Assembly (NCBI RefSeq): GCF_022346605.1
Contig: NZ_JAKRNT010000003.1
Coordinates: forward strand, 186,001 to 250,000
Length of the DNA: 64,000 nt
Direction of reading: 5' to 3'
From: Sporosarcina sp. ACRSL
Lineage (GTDB): Bacteria > Bacillota > Bacilli > Bacillales_A > Planococcaceae
Positions 35,054-44,132 of the stretch are shown here, piece after piece (the first letter of the stretch is position 1; every line of letters begins with the position of its first letter). A program made the translations under genes and the position numbers. Below the pieces are notes generated by a model, which worked only from the letters and a program-made list of their open reading frames with translations, was not told where the DNA came from and did not search any database.

Positions 35054-35172
35054 AAGGATTTCCGTAATCATTTATCGAAATGAAGTAGGTGCGGAGTTCT
35101 CAATATTCCGCAGGCCGAAACAATCTGATAAGATAAGTGAAATAACGCTTTTCATTAACTGGAGGTATTGGA

Positions 35173-36399
35173 ATGAAGGAAAAACTGATCGAACGTCTGA
35201 CACGCTATGCGAAAATCGATACACAATCGGATGCGAATAGTACATCAACGCCGTCCACACCTGGACAATGGGATTTGCTGCATGTACTGGAGAAAGAACT
35301 TGCCGAAATTGGCATGGAAGAGATTACGTTAGATGAAAACGGTTATTTATTCGCCACTCTTCCTGCGAATACGGATAAAGAGGTTCCGACAATCGGCTTT
35401 TTAGCCCACGTCGACACTGCAACGGACTACACGGGCAAAAACGTCAATCCACAACGGATCGATAATTACGACGGCAATGACATCCAGTTGAATGAGCAGA
35501 CAGTCATGTCCGTCTCCACATTCCCTGAACTGAAAAACTACGTCGGCCATACTCTTATCACAACTGACGGCACAACGTTATTAGGCGCGGACAATAAAGC
35601 TGGAATCGCCGAAATCATGACAGCGATGGAGTATTTAATTCAACATCCTGAAATCATACACGGAAAACTGCGTGTCGCTTTCACACCTGACGAAGAGATC
35701 GGACGTGGACCACATAAATTCGATGTAGAAGCATTCGGTGCGAAATATGCGTACACGATGGACGGCGGACCGCTTGGCGAGCTGCAATATGAGAGCTTTA
35801 ATGCAGCTGGAGCAAAAGTGACGTTCCACGGAACGAATGTGCACCCAGGATCTGCAAAAGACAAGATGGTGAATTCCATTTTAATCGCAAATCAATTCCA
35901 AGCGGCGATGCCGGCGGATGAAATCCCTCAAGTCACAGACGGTTACGAAGGATTCGTCCATCTGATGAACGTGAACGGTTCCGTCGAGAAAACCGAATTG
36001 CATTATATTATCCGCTATTTTGACCGTGAAACGTTTGAGGCACGGAAGCAGTTGTTCGTCGACACAGTTGCCCAATTGAAAAAAGAGCATGGCGACAATG
36101 CTGTTGAGCTTGACCTGAATGATCAGTATTTCAATATGCGCGAGAAAATCGAGCCTGTCATGGAAATCGTCGATATTATTTCAGATGCTTTCAAAACGCT
36201 CGGTATTGAGCCGGATATCGTCCCGGTACGGGGTGGTACAGATGGATCTCAGCTTTCGTATATGGGCATGCCGACTCCGAATATTTTCACGGGCGGTGAA
36301 AACTATCACGGCAAATACGAATACATTTCTGTCGACAATATGGAAAAAGCGACAAATGTCATCGTCGAAGCTGTGAAACTGTACGAAGAACGCGCTTAA
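35173..36399 (+). CDS. pepT: Peptidase T (tripeptide aminopeptidase)
   Basis: A 408-residue zinc M20 metallopeptidase that removes the N-terminal residue of tripeptides in the cytoplasm. Zinc and catalytic motifs are visible: AHVDTA (residues 77-82), [12 protein letters not shown] near 138, the catalytic EEIGRG near 173 and [12 protein letters not shown] near 196. Length fits the family. GGAGGT precedes the ATG by 8 bases. An efflux-type transporter gene starts 12 bases after the stop and is probably co-transcribed. Confidence 0.97.
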   Translation: MKEKLIERLTRYAKIDTQSDANSTSTPSTPGQWDLLHVLEKELAEIGMEEITLDENGYLFATLPANTDKEVPTIGFLAHVDTATDYTGKNVNPQRIDNYDGNDIQLNEQTVMSVSTFPELKNYVGHTLITTDGTTLLGADNKAGIAEIMTAMEYLIQHPEIIHGKLRVAFTPDEEIGRGPHKFDVEAFGAKYAYTMDGGPLGELQYESFNAAGAKVTFHGTNVHPGSAKDKMVNSILIANQFQAAMPADEIPQVTDGYEGFVHLMNVNGSVEKTELHYIIRYFDRETFEARKQLFVDTVAQLKKEHGDNAVELDLNDQYFNMREKIEPVMEIVDIISDAFKTLGIEPDIVPVRGGTDGSQLSYMGMPTPNIFTGGENYHGKYEYISVDNMEKATNVIVEAVKLYEERA

Positions 36400-36410
36400 G
36401 GGACCGTCCA

Positions 36411-37370
36411 ATGAAAGCGATTTGGATCGGAATCCTCTCATCGTTGTTTTTCGCGGTTACATTTGTGCTAAACAGATCGATGGAACTATCGGGAGGCAGC
36501 TGGCTTTGGAGCGCCTCCCTCCGTTATTTCTTCATGGTTCCTTTTTTGATTGCAATCGTTGCGTACCGAAATGGACTTGGGGATATGCGAAAGGCCATGA
36601 CTGCAACACCTTTGCCGTTCTTCGGCTGGAGTGTCGTTGCCTTCGTCCTGTTCTACGCTCCCCTCACCTTTTCCGCCGCCTATAGTCCTGGATGGCTGCT
36701 GGCGGGAACATGGCAATTGACGATTGTGGCAGGCGTTTTGCTAGCTCCTTTTTTCTTTATCGTCGTGAAAACGGAGAAAGGGGAAAAAAGGATCCGGCAA
36801 AAGATTCCCCTAATTTCGCTTGCTATTACATTGATCATTTTTGCAGGAGTTGTTTTGATCCAAATCCCGAATGCGAACAGTGTCGATACTCGTACGTTGT
36901 TACTCGGCATTCTTCCCGTCATCGTAGCAGCTTTTGCTTATCCGTTAGGCAATCGGAAGATGATGGATTTATTGCAAGGAAGGCTCGATACATTTCAACG
37001 GGTACTAGCAATGACACTCATGACAATTCCCGTGTGGATCGGCTTTGCAGTCTATGCAACAATCACTGTCGGACCGCCTTCTACGAGTCAAGTTATTCAG
37101 TCTTTACTTGTGGCAATGAGTTCCGGTGTCATCGCGACAACGCTATTCTTCATGGCGACCGACCTTGTGCAAAACGACCAAGGCAAGCTTGCGGCAGTTG
37201 AGGCGACACAGTCAACAGAACTTATTTTTGCGATGATCGGTGAGATGCTCATTTTACATATCGCTTTGCCAGGCCCGTTATCGCTTATTGGAATTGCAGT
37301 AATTATTATCGGAATGGGTTTACATAGTTACCAGACGTCGGTTACGAAGAAAAAGATGTCAGTCATATAG
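36411..37370 (+). CDS. DMT-superfamily multidrug-resistance-type transporter
   Basis: A 319-residue, ten-span protein of the EmrE-like DMT branch with long C-terminal half. It opens AIWIGILSSLFFAVTFVLNRSMELSGGSW and ends with the family's VEATQSTELIFAMIGEM segment. It probably exports a small molecule. The ribosome site is weak (AAGGGA), consistent with coupling to pepT, whose stop is 12 bases upstream. Substrate unknown. Confidence 0.88.
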   Translation: MKAIWIGILSSLFFAVTFVLNRSMELSGGSWLWSASLRYFFMVPFLIAIVAYRNGLGDMRKAMTATPLPFFGWSVVAFVLFYAPLTFSAAYSPGWLLAGTWQLTIVAGVLLAPFFFIVVKTEKGEKRIRQKIPLISLAITLIIFAGVVLIQIPNANSVDTRTLLLGILPVIVAAFAYPLGNRKMMDLLQGRLDTFQRVLAMTLMTIPVWIGFAVYATITVGPPSTSQVIQSLLVAMSSGVIATTLFFMATDLVQNDQGKLAAVEATQSTELIFAMIGEMLILHIALPGPLSLIGIAVIIIGMGLHSYQTSVTKKKMSVI

Positions 37371-37407
37371 AAAACTAGGAGCACGATGCGAACTTGGAGG
37401 GGTTAGC

Positions 37408-38211
37408 TTGGAGAGTTTAGAAATTGTGAGGAAGTTTTATGATGAAACAGTGACCTATGAATGGGATCGACTTGAGCGCCACAAAGTTGAATTTGAACTG
37501 ACCAAACGATATTTGAACCGTTATATTAAGCCTACTGATAAAGTGTTGGATCTAGGTGGTGGTCCAGGGAAGTACTCCTTATATCTGGCTGAACGTGGTT
37601 GTGATGTAACGTTAGCAGACCTATCCGGGAAGAATGTAGAATTTGCTCTACGTATGGCGAACGAACAAGGTGTCCCTCTTAAAGGCTTACAAGTTGATGG
37701 ACGTGATTTATCTGCTATTGAAGATGATCAATTTGACTATGTGCTATGTATGGGGCCTATGTATCACCTCAAAACCGAGGAGGATCGAGCTAAAACGATT
37801 AGAGAATGCTTAAAAAAACTAAAGCCTAACGGAATTATTTTTGTAGCATTTATTTCATCGTATTCTTTCGTTTGGGATTATCTCATTCGTAACCCTGAAC
37901 TTATATTGAATAGCGACAGGAAATCAGAGCTTTATAAAATAGTAGAAGATAAGGATTTTACAGGAACTGGTTTCTCAGATAACTTTTATATTTCCCCCAA
38001 AAATGTCCTTCCGTTTTTTAATCAGTTTAATCTTGATAAGCTTCATTTATTAAATAGTGAAAGTTTCTTATATTTACGTGAACCTGAACTGCTTGAGCAG
38101 AAAACCGAAGTTATTGACGCTTGGTTAGATTTGGCGGAGCAAGTATGTGAACGAGAAGATTTACTAAGTATAGCTGAACACATAATGTATATTGGTAAAA
38201 AAACCGGATAA
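37408..38211 (+). CDS. Class I SAM-dependent methyltransferase
   Basis: A 267-residue methyltransferase of the Rossmann type. Motif I is VLDLGGGPGKYS near residues 45-56, the acidic end of strand 2 is VTLADLSG near 67, and DQFDYVLCMGPMYHL is the substrate-side motif near 107. The acceptor is unknown. It starts at TTG 37408, with GGAGGGG 5 bases upstream. It sits between an exporter and an oxidoreductase in the same direction, but each gap is large enough for a promoter. Confidence 0.9.
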   Translation: MESLEIVRKFYDETVTYEWDRLERHKVEFELTKRYLNRYIKPTDKVLDLGGGPGKYSLYLAERGCDVTLADLSGKNVEFALRMANEQGVPLKGLQVDGRDLSAIEDDQFDYVLCMGPMYHLKTEEDRAKTIRECLKKLKPNGIIFVAFISSYSFVWDYLIRNPELILNSDRKSELYKIVEDKDFTGTGFSDNFYISPKNVLPFFNQFNLDKLHLLNSESFLYLREPELLEQKTEVIDAWLDLAEQVCEREDLLSIAEHIMYIGKKTG

Positions 38212-38264
38212 TCCTTCGACACCTTGGCTCCGAAAATTACGTGAAAGAATTAGGGGGATGAAAA

Positions 38265-39230
38265 ATGAAGGCTGTAGTCCAACATGAATTTGGCGGTGCA
38301 GATGTACTTTCATTTACAGAAATTGAAATACCTCAAATACATGACAATGAAGTATTGATAAAAGCTGCTTATACGAGTGTGAATTATGCCGATATTAAAG
38401 CGCGCATTGGTAATAAAGGAAAAGGAAACTTCCCTATTATCCTAGGATTGGACGTAGCAGGGGTCGTCGAGGAGGCTTCCCCTACCTCACCTTTTTCGAA
38501 GGGAGATCGGGTAATTGCTTTCCCGAAAAACGGTTCGTATGCAGAATATGTTGTTGCCAATGAAAAACTCGTTTTTAAAATTCCGGATGCCCTTTCACTT
38601 GAAAAGGCTGCAACAATGCCAGTAGTTTCGATTTTATCGTATATTCTTCTTCATGAAATAGGACAAGTCCAGAAAACAGACACCATTGTAATCCACAGTG
38701 CAGCGGGTGGAGTTGGCTCAATGCTCGTCCAATTAGCGAAATTGGCCGGTGTTCAAAAAATAATCGGTACGGTTGGAAGCTTATCTAAAGAAGAATATGT
38801 GAAGCAATTAGGAGCCGATCTTGTTTGCACGTACGAGACATTTGCCGAGGAAGTCTTACGTCAGACGAATAACAAAGGCGCAAATGTTATCTTTGACTCG
38901 GTTGCGGGTGAAGTGACGAGTAAAAGCTTAGATTGTTTGGCGCTCTACGGTACACTCGTTCAATTTGGCAATAGCAGCGGAAAAGCAGGTACATTTTCAA
39001 CGAGCGATGTACATATGAGCTGTCGGAATGTGAAAGGGTTTAGTTTAGGGACAACTCGTCAGCATGATCCTGAACGCCTAGCACCCGTTGCAGAAAAAGT
39101 ATTGGACTTATTCGCTTCGAACAAAATTTCACTTCCCGTTGCTCACGTATTCGATTTAAAGGATGCGGCAAAAGCTCATGAATTAATTGAAAGTCGGAAT
39201 TACGAAGGAAAAGTATTGATTAAAATGTAA
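38265..39230 (+). CDS. Zinc-independent NADPH:quinone oxidoreductase-like (MDR) enzyme
   Basis: A 321-residue medium-chain dehydrogenase/reductase. The NADPH-binding motif is SAAGGVGSMLVQLAKL near residues 145-160. Catalytic-zinc ligands are absent, as in quinone oxidoreductases. GLDVAGVVEE is at about 62. It probably reduces quinones or enones with NADPH in the cytoplasm. GGGGGATG lies before the ATG. A strong terminator follows. Confidence 0.93.
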   Translation: MKAVVQHEFGGADVLSFTEIEIPQIHDNEVLIKAAYTSVNYADIKARIGNKGKGNFPIILGLDVAGVVEEASPTSPFSKGDRVIAFPKNGSYAEYVVANEKLVFKIPDALSLEKAATMPVVSILSYILLHEIGQVQKTDTIVIHSAAGGVGSMLVQLAKLAGVQKIIGTVGSLSKEEYVKQLGADLVCTYETFAEEVLRQTNNKGANVIFDSVAGEVTSKSLDCLALYGTLVQFGNSSGKAGTFSTSDVHMSCRNVKGFSLGTTRQHDPERLAPVAEKVLDLFASNKISLPVAHVFDLKDAAKAHELIESRNYEGKVLIKM

Positions 39231-39241
39231 AGTGAAGTAAT

Positions 39242-39272
39242 AAAAAAGCTCAGAATAATTCTGAGCTTTTTT
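39242..39272. terminator. Bidirectional terminator
   Basis: AAAAAAGCTCAGAAT and ATTCTGAGCTTTTTT are perfect arms, between convergent genes. Confidence 0.93.
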
Positions 39273-39290
39273 GGATTTTATTTATAGTCT

Positions 39291-40760
39291 TTAACCTTTG
39301 TTTACTGTTATTCGATAATAGATTCTCAATATCGACAGAACCAATCCGATAATGAAAACAATCGCCAATAAGAACATCGCGGCGGGGAAAAGACCAAATG
39401 CATCAATCGTGGTCGAACTGTTATTTTGTAATGTCGGAACAATAAAAAACAACCATCCGATTAATAATGTTGGAACCAACTGGGGAAGTAAACGAAGGAT
39501 AAATTTCCAAGTAGGATGTTGTTTACGTTTATCCGACCATTTTTCACTCCGCAGAATCCATCTAATTCCTAAAATCACATAAATCAAAGTGATCACACCA
39601 AGTGATAAATCAATTATTTTCGATACTGGTGCTTTCAATTCGGGTTCTTGCCCCTCGGTCAATTGAATTATACCCGAACTAATCTCGTAAGCGTGTTCAA
39701 TTGTAGGGGTATAGCTGTTTAGCAAAACAGCCACGGCATAACCACTACTTGGTACAATGTCCTGTTGAGTTTGATATGTTGATACCACTCCGCTATGTGA
39801 AATTCGTGCTGGCTTCACATTCGGTGAGCTTAACTCCCAACCAAGTCCGGATTTTTCACTTCCAAGTTGTGGAGAATGAGATTCTCCCAATAAATTTGTT
39901 GATAATAATTGCTCTCCTGTTCCGGATTTTCCCTCATTCGTCTGCATAGAAAGCCATTTCCCCATATCTGATGCCGTTGATATGATACTTCCAGCTCCCA
40001 TTTCCATCGCTTCCAGTTCTGTCCAAGGAATTGCCGTTCCATATGCTGTTACGTATCCATTAGGTAGTCCTTGTACAGAATCTCCAGAGTTAACAGTAGC
40101 GAGCGAGTCATTCATTCCTAGCGGAGAGAATACCTTTTGTTTAAGATATTGAGAGAATTCTATTCCACTTACTTTCTCCACTAAAAGTGCCAGAACCCAG
40201 TAGTTCCCATTGCTATAGTAGTATTTCTCCCCTGGGTTCGATTGAAGCTTCCAATCGTTCAAACGTTCCACACCTGCTTTTAAGGTACTCGCTGGCGGAA
40301 CAATAACCGGGTTTGGAATACCCGATGTGTGACTCAATAATTGACGCACTGTAACTCCTCGCCATCTTGAATCGTCCAGTTTTACCTCTGGCAAATAATT
40401 AATTACTGGGTCATCCAGTTGAATTTCTCCTTGATCAACAAGTTGTAAAACAGCAAATGCAGTTAATGATTTGGATGCGGAACCAATTCTCATTAACGAC
40501 TTTTCTGTTATAGGTTTCCCCTCAGAATCGTGTCCATATCCCTTCTCATATACTAATTTACCGTCTTTTACAACTACAATGGAGGCACCAGGTAGCCCAT
40601 TATGTTCTATGTAGTTTGTGACAAATTTATCTACATTTTCCATTTTAAACGGTTGAGCAGCTTGGACAATTACAGAAAAGGGAAGATGAAATATAGGCAT
40701 TAAAAGAATTACTATCAGAAGAATAGAGCTTAACTTCTTCAAATTTACTATTGCTTTCAA
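39291..40760 (-). CDS. Beta-lactamase-fold (class C / PBP4*-like) serine hydrolase with membrane tail
   Basis: About 489 residues. An N-terminal signal/anchor is followed by a serine beta-lactamase-related domain with the SxxK motif SASK (Ser94-Lys97), a YSN tyrosine motif near residue 185 and HSG near 320, the equivalent of KTG. The C-terminal 130 residues carry three membrane spans. This layout fits esterase/D-peptidase-type relatives rather than a resistance enzyme. I chose TTG 40760 with GGAGGGGG five bases upstream; the frame extends 29 codons further without a signal. It is probably exposed on the outer face of the membrane. Substrate unknown. Confidence 0.9.
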   Translation of the reverse strand: MKAIVNLKKLSSILLIVILLMPIFHLPFSVIVQAAQPFKMENVDKFVTNYIEHNGLPGASIVVVKDGKLVYEKGYGHDSEGKPITEKSLMRIGSASKSLTAFAVLQLVDQGEIQLDDPVINYLPEVKLDDSRWRGVTVRQLLSHTSGIPNPVIVPPASTLKAGVERLNDWKLQSNPGEKYYYSNGNYWVLALLVEKVSGIEFSQYLKQKVFSPLGMNDSLATVNSGDSVQGLPNGYVTAYGTAIPWTELEAMEMGAGSIISTASDMGKWLSMQTNEGKSGTGEQLLSTNLLGESHSPQLGSEKSGLGWELSSPNVKPARISHSGVVSTYQTQQDIVPSSGYAVAVLLNSYTPTIEHAYEISSGIIQLTEGQEPELKAPVSKIIDLSLGVITLIYVILGIRWILRSEKWSDKRKQHPTWKFILRLLPQLVPTLLIGWLFFIVPTLQNNSSTTIDAFGLFPAAMFLLAIVFIIGLVLSILRIYYRITVNKG

Positions 40761-40947
40761 ATTATCCCCCTCCAAACTTAGATTAACCTGCTTAAGACTA
40801 CTAGCAATATTCTTTGGTTCCAAAAAAGGTAAGTAAGTTCCCTGCAAAAACTTCCAACAGTTTGGTATTGGATTTAGTCATTGTCCGCTTGAAAAATTTA
40901 GTTTTTAATATTATAGTTTTCCCAATGTCAACTCGTTATAAACATTA

Positions 40948-40986
40948 TAAAAAAGCAGACCCAATTCTAGGCGAAAAGGTCTGCTA
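40948..40986 (-). terminator. Terminator of the ABC transporter operon
   Basis: On the minus strand AGCAGACC and GGTCTGCT pair around 16 bases and are followed by six T. It lies 100 bases past the substrate-binding-protein stop. The remainder of the 40.76-41.09 kb gap shows no other feature. Confidence 0.88.
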
Positions 40987-41085
40987 ATCGGAAGCTAATT
41001 AAACTGTTTCCCTTCCCTTAATCGGAACCAGTTAGAAAAAAATCGAGCGTTTTTATTTGTGGAAACTAAATTATCGTTATTCTAT

Positions 41086-42183
41086 TTATTCATACACCCC
41101 GATGATTTCTACGGCTTTCTCCGTTAGCGACGTATCCACAGCCTTATCAAAATCAATATCGCCTAAGATGGCGCCGTTCGCTTTATACGTCTCATATTGT
41201 TTTTTAATATCGTCAACGAACATTTTCCCGTTCGGATCAAGCCCTGTGACAAATACCTGATCCCATAGGTCATGATCTTTCAAGGCAGTGTGTTGCACCA
41301 TAATATCGATGATTTCATCCTTGTCGATATCTTTGAAGAATGCGTCGTTGTAATCACGAACCCCTTTCAAGTAGGCAGCCATGAAGCGCAATGACACTTC
41401 TTCGTTTTCCATGAACTTCGGAGAAGCGAGCACCATGGCAATTTGGGATTCGGGCGCATAATCTGTTGCATCGCCGAAACGGACATGGAAGCCTTTCGCG
41501 ACTCCTTGTGCAATGAGTGGTTCGATATTTAACGCAGCGTCGATTGTTCCCGAATCAATCGCGCCAAGCATCGCACCGAAGTCAGCGATATGGACATATT
41601 CGACATCTTCCTCGGTCAAACCGGCATGTTTCAACATTTCCTCGTAAATATACCCATCAATCGAGTTTCTGGAAGACACCGCTATTTTCTTCCCACGGAA
41701 ATCGGCGTATTCTTTAATTTCATCTACCATGTGGTTGCCGATGACAAACGTGAAATATGATTTCCCCGGCATATTATGCCCTTTATCTGCAACAATTCGG
41801 ACGTCGATGCCTTGTGCAATCGCGTTAAAGAAAGACGCGGTCGAGACGCCACCCGCGATATCGACTTCCCCTGCAGCCAGCGCCGGCAACATATCATCGC
41901 TGTTTGCGAAATCCGCAAATTCGACTTCAATATTATATTGTTCGAAATACCCTTTTTCTTTTGCGATATAGAACCCTGCTCCGGAAGCAGCACCGTCTTC
42001 CGCAATTAATACCTTCACCCGTTGGTCAAGTGGCGCCATATCCCCGGAAGGTGGCACAACGACTGAATCGCCAGGTGGAGTTTCCACTTTTGTTTGTGGA
42101 GCGGGCTCTTTTTTGGCGCACGCTCCAGCAAGTAAGAGCATTGCAGCAAAAATCATGATCCAACCGTATTTGAACCCTTTCAC
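41086..42183 (-). CDS. ABC transporter substrate-binding lipoprotein (nitrate/sulfonate/taurine type)
   Basis: A 365-residue lipoprotein with lipobox LAGAC near residue 22 and a two-lobed binding domain of the SsuA/TauA/NrtA class: LIAEDGAASGAGFYIAKEKGYF, then FADFANSDDMLPALAAGEVDIAGG. It captures the ligand outside the membrane for the permease and ATPase encoded just upstream. I chose GTG 42183 with GGGGAG five bases upstream. It begins 14 bases after the ATPase stop. The ligand is not specified by sequence; sulfonates, taurine, nitrate or thiamine-precursor-like compounds are possible. Confidence 0.92.
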   Translation of the reverse strand: MKGFKYGWIMIFAAMLLLAGACAKKEPAPQTKVETPPGDSVVVPPSGDMAPLDQRVKVLIAEDGAASGAGFYIAKEKGYFEQYNIEVEFADFANSDDMLPALAAGEVDIAGGVSTASFFNAIAQGIDVRIVADKGHNMPGKSYFTFVIGNHMVDEIKEYADFRGKKIAVSSRNSIDGYIYEEMLKHAGLTEEDVEYVHIADFGAMLGAIDSGTIDAALNIEPLIAQGVAKGFHVRFGDATDYAPESQIAMVLASPKFMENEEVSLRFMAAYLKGVRDYNDAFFKDIDKDEIIDIMVQHTALKDHDLWDQVFVTGLDPNGKMFVDDIKKQYETYKANGAILGDIDFDKAVDTSLTEKAVEIIGVYE

Positions 42184-42197
42184 CTTTTCTCCCCATT

Positions 42198-42986
42198 TCA
42201 TTTGTTCTCTTTCCTCGACCGTTGCACTTCATTTTGCAAATGCTTCCAAATATCGACAAATTGCTCCGCGAGCATTGGATCTTTCCGGATATCTTCGATT
42301 GTCCGAGGACGCGGCGTGTCGATTTTGATTTGTTTTATGACCTTACCGGGTTGTGCACTCATGAGCAAAATTCGATCACCCAACAATAACGCCTCATCGA
42401 TGCTATGTGTAATGAAAATGACAGTTTTCCCTGTCTCCGACCAGATGGAGAGCAATTCTTCCTGGAGGATGAATTTATTCTGCTCATCGAGTGCAGCGAA
42501 CGGTTCATCCATGAGCAAAATTTCCGGGTCATTTGCGAACGCACGGGCTATGCTCACCCGTTGTTTCATTCCCCCGGAAAGTTCTTTCGGATATAGATGT
42601 GCAAACCGATCAAGTCCCGTCTTTTGTAAGTAATAGTCCGTTCTCTCTTGAATGGCATCCTTCGGCATTTTTCGCATTTTCAACCCGAAAGCGACATTCT
42701 CCTTCACTGTCAGCCAAGGAATGACGCCCCTTTCCTGGAATACCATCGATTGGAGAGGGCGCCCTTCCTGCTCTGAACGGATTTCAAATTCGCCGACACT
42801 CGGTTGTTCGAGCCCCGCCAGTATACGCAATAAAGTTGTTTTTCCACAGCCGCTCGGTCCGACAATGCAGACAAATTCCCCTTCTCCGATCGAGAGGGAA
42901 ATATCGTCGAGCGCTGTTACACTCAATTGTTTTTTATAAAATGCCTTCGTTAAATTCCTAATTTCAATTTTCACGTTCTTTCTCAT
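42198..42986 (-). CDS. ABC transporter ATPase (SsuB/TauB type)
   Basis: A 262-residue ATP-binding subunit: Walker A GPSGCGKTT near residue 43, Q-loop MVFQERGVIPW near 82, signature LSGGMKQR near 135, Walker B ILLMDEPFAALD near 156, His switch THSIDEA near 190. GGAGGTGATTGG precedes the ATG. It is the middle gene of a three-gene operon (permease, ATPase, binding protein) and energises uptake. Confidence 0.95.
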   Translation of the reverse strand: MRKNVKIEIRNLTKAFYKKQLSVTALDDISLSIGEGEFVCIVGPSGCGKTTLLRILAGLEQPSVGEFEIRSEQEGRPLQSMVFQERGVIPWLTVKENVAFGLKMRKMPKDAIQERTDYYLQKTGLDRFAHLYPKELSGGMKQRVSIARAFANDPEILLMDEPFAALDEQNKFILQEELLSIWSETGKTVIFITHSIDEALLLGDRILLMSAQPGKVIKQIKIDTPRPRTIEDIRKDPMLAEQFVDIWKHLQNEVQRSRKENK

Positions 42987-42990
42987 CCAA

Positions 42991-43812
42991 TCACCTCCAA
43001 GGTAACAACTTTTTCTGAAGACCGCGAAGCATCAAGGAGAAAAGGTAGCCGAAAAATGAAATCAGGATGAGTCCAACGAACATTTCCTTTAAAAGAAATG
43101 CTTTATACGACGTCCAAATTAAGTACCCGATACCCGAAGTCGCCCCCATCATTTCCGCAGCGACAATCGTCAACAGGGCGATCGCCTGCCCCATCTGGAT
43201 TCCTTCTAGCATGACCGGCAATGCGCCAGGCAAGGCAATTTTGAAAAAGAACTGCATCTTACCGGCTCCATAATTATTCGCAACATCCAAATAAATTCGA
43301 TCGATGTTCAAGACACCCGCCGCCGTGTTGATGACGACCGGGAAAAACACACTTCCCGCAATTGTGACAACTTTCGACAGATCGCCAATCCCAAAAAGTA
43401 TGATGATAATTGGAAGCAATGCAAGAGTCGGAATCGGCATTAGCGCCATAACAATAGGCTGCACGAAATGTCGAATCGGCGAATAAAGCCCCATCAGCAA
43501 ACCGATGATGACCCCCGGTATGACTCCCGCAAGGAACCCTGCAAAGATCCGATACAAGGAAACTCCGATATGATTTGCCATTGCCCCGCTCGCAATCATG
43601 TTGACAAATGTCTCCAAAATGGCTGTAGGTGGCGGGAAAAACCGGATATCGATCATCCCCGTCCTCGACATCACTTCCCACAGCAGCAATAGGAAGATTG
43701 GCGAAGCGATCGTCAATAGTTGCTTGTAACGTTCCTTCGATTGTCTCTGCTTCCATTCCCGCTGTTCCACTTCATACGGATCACGTACAATAGTCGCTCT
43801 ATCTTTTTTCAA
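42991..43812 (-). CDS. ABC transporter permease (SsuC/TauC type)
   Basis: A 273-residue, six-span permease with the EAA-type loop that contacts the ATPase (DVANNYGAGKMQFFFKIALPGALP). It starts at a TTG, five bases after GAGGTGGT. First gene of the operon, with the ATPase start 4 bases after its stop. Array C lies just upstream, in the promoter region. Confidence 0.94.
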   Translation of the reverse strand: MKKDRATIVRDPYEVEQREWKQRQSKERYKQLLTIASPIFLLLLWEVMSRTGMIDIRFFPPPTAILETFVNMIASGAMANHIGVSLYRIFAGFLAGVIPGVIIGLLMGLYSPIRHFVQPIVMALMPIPTLALLPIIIILFGIGDLSKVVTIAGSVFFPVVINTAAGVLNIDRIYLDVANNYGAGKMQFFFKIALPGALPVMLEGIQMGQAIALLTIVAAEMMGATSGIGYLIWTSYKAFLLKEMFVGLILISFFGYLFSLMLRGLQKKLLPWR

Positions 43813-43939
43813 CGTTCACCACCTCTTCATAACAATAATATGTGTACGCCTATTGAGAGGGTTGGGCAAATGGGCAGTGAAGAGGCATGAAAATAGGGGA
43901 TAATTGTTGGATTAAGGGGGTATGACCAAGTTGTTCGGG

Positions 43940-44074
43940 TTATCACCACTTAGAAGGGATCTATCACCACTCAGCAAGAGGTTATCACCACTTAGAAAGA
44001 GGTTATCACCACTCGACTAATCTTTCACACTATACACCGGGGTTAGCACCGATACAGACGACTTTACCACCATC
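43940..44074. repeat. 21-bp phased repeat array C (core TTATCACCACT)
   Basis: Strong cores start at 43940, 43961, 43982 and 44003, exactly 21 bases apart. Degenerate copies continue near 44024, 44043 and 44064. The core is the reverse complement of AGTGGTGATAA of array A, so A and C are one family in opposite orientation. It lies between the CoA-transferase terminator and the ABC permease gene. Confidence 0.93.
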
Positions 44075-44097
44075 TGACTACAATTCGACTATAAGAG

Positions 44098-44132
44098 ACA
44101 AAAAAGAGAAGCGCAGTCGGCTCCTCTTTTAC
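44098..44132 (-). terminator. Terminator of the CoA-transferase gene
   Basis: On the minus strand AAGAGGAGC and GCTTCTCTT (one G-T pair) are followed by six T and overlap the gene's stop. Confidence 0.85.

Noticed and set aside
39291-40760. Beta-lactam resistance enzyme
   Set aside because: The SxxK/YSN/HSG set and membrane tail fit a broad serine-hydrolase family; resistance cannot be read from sequence.
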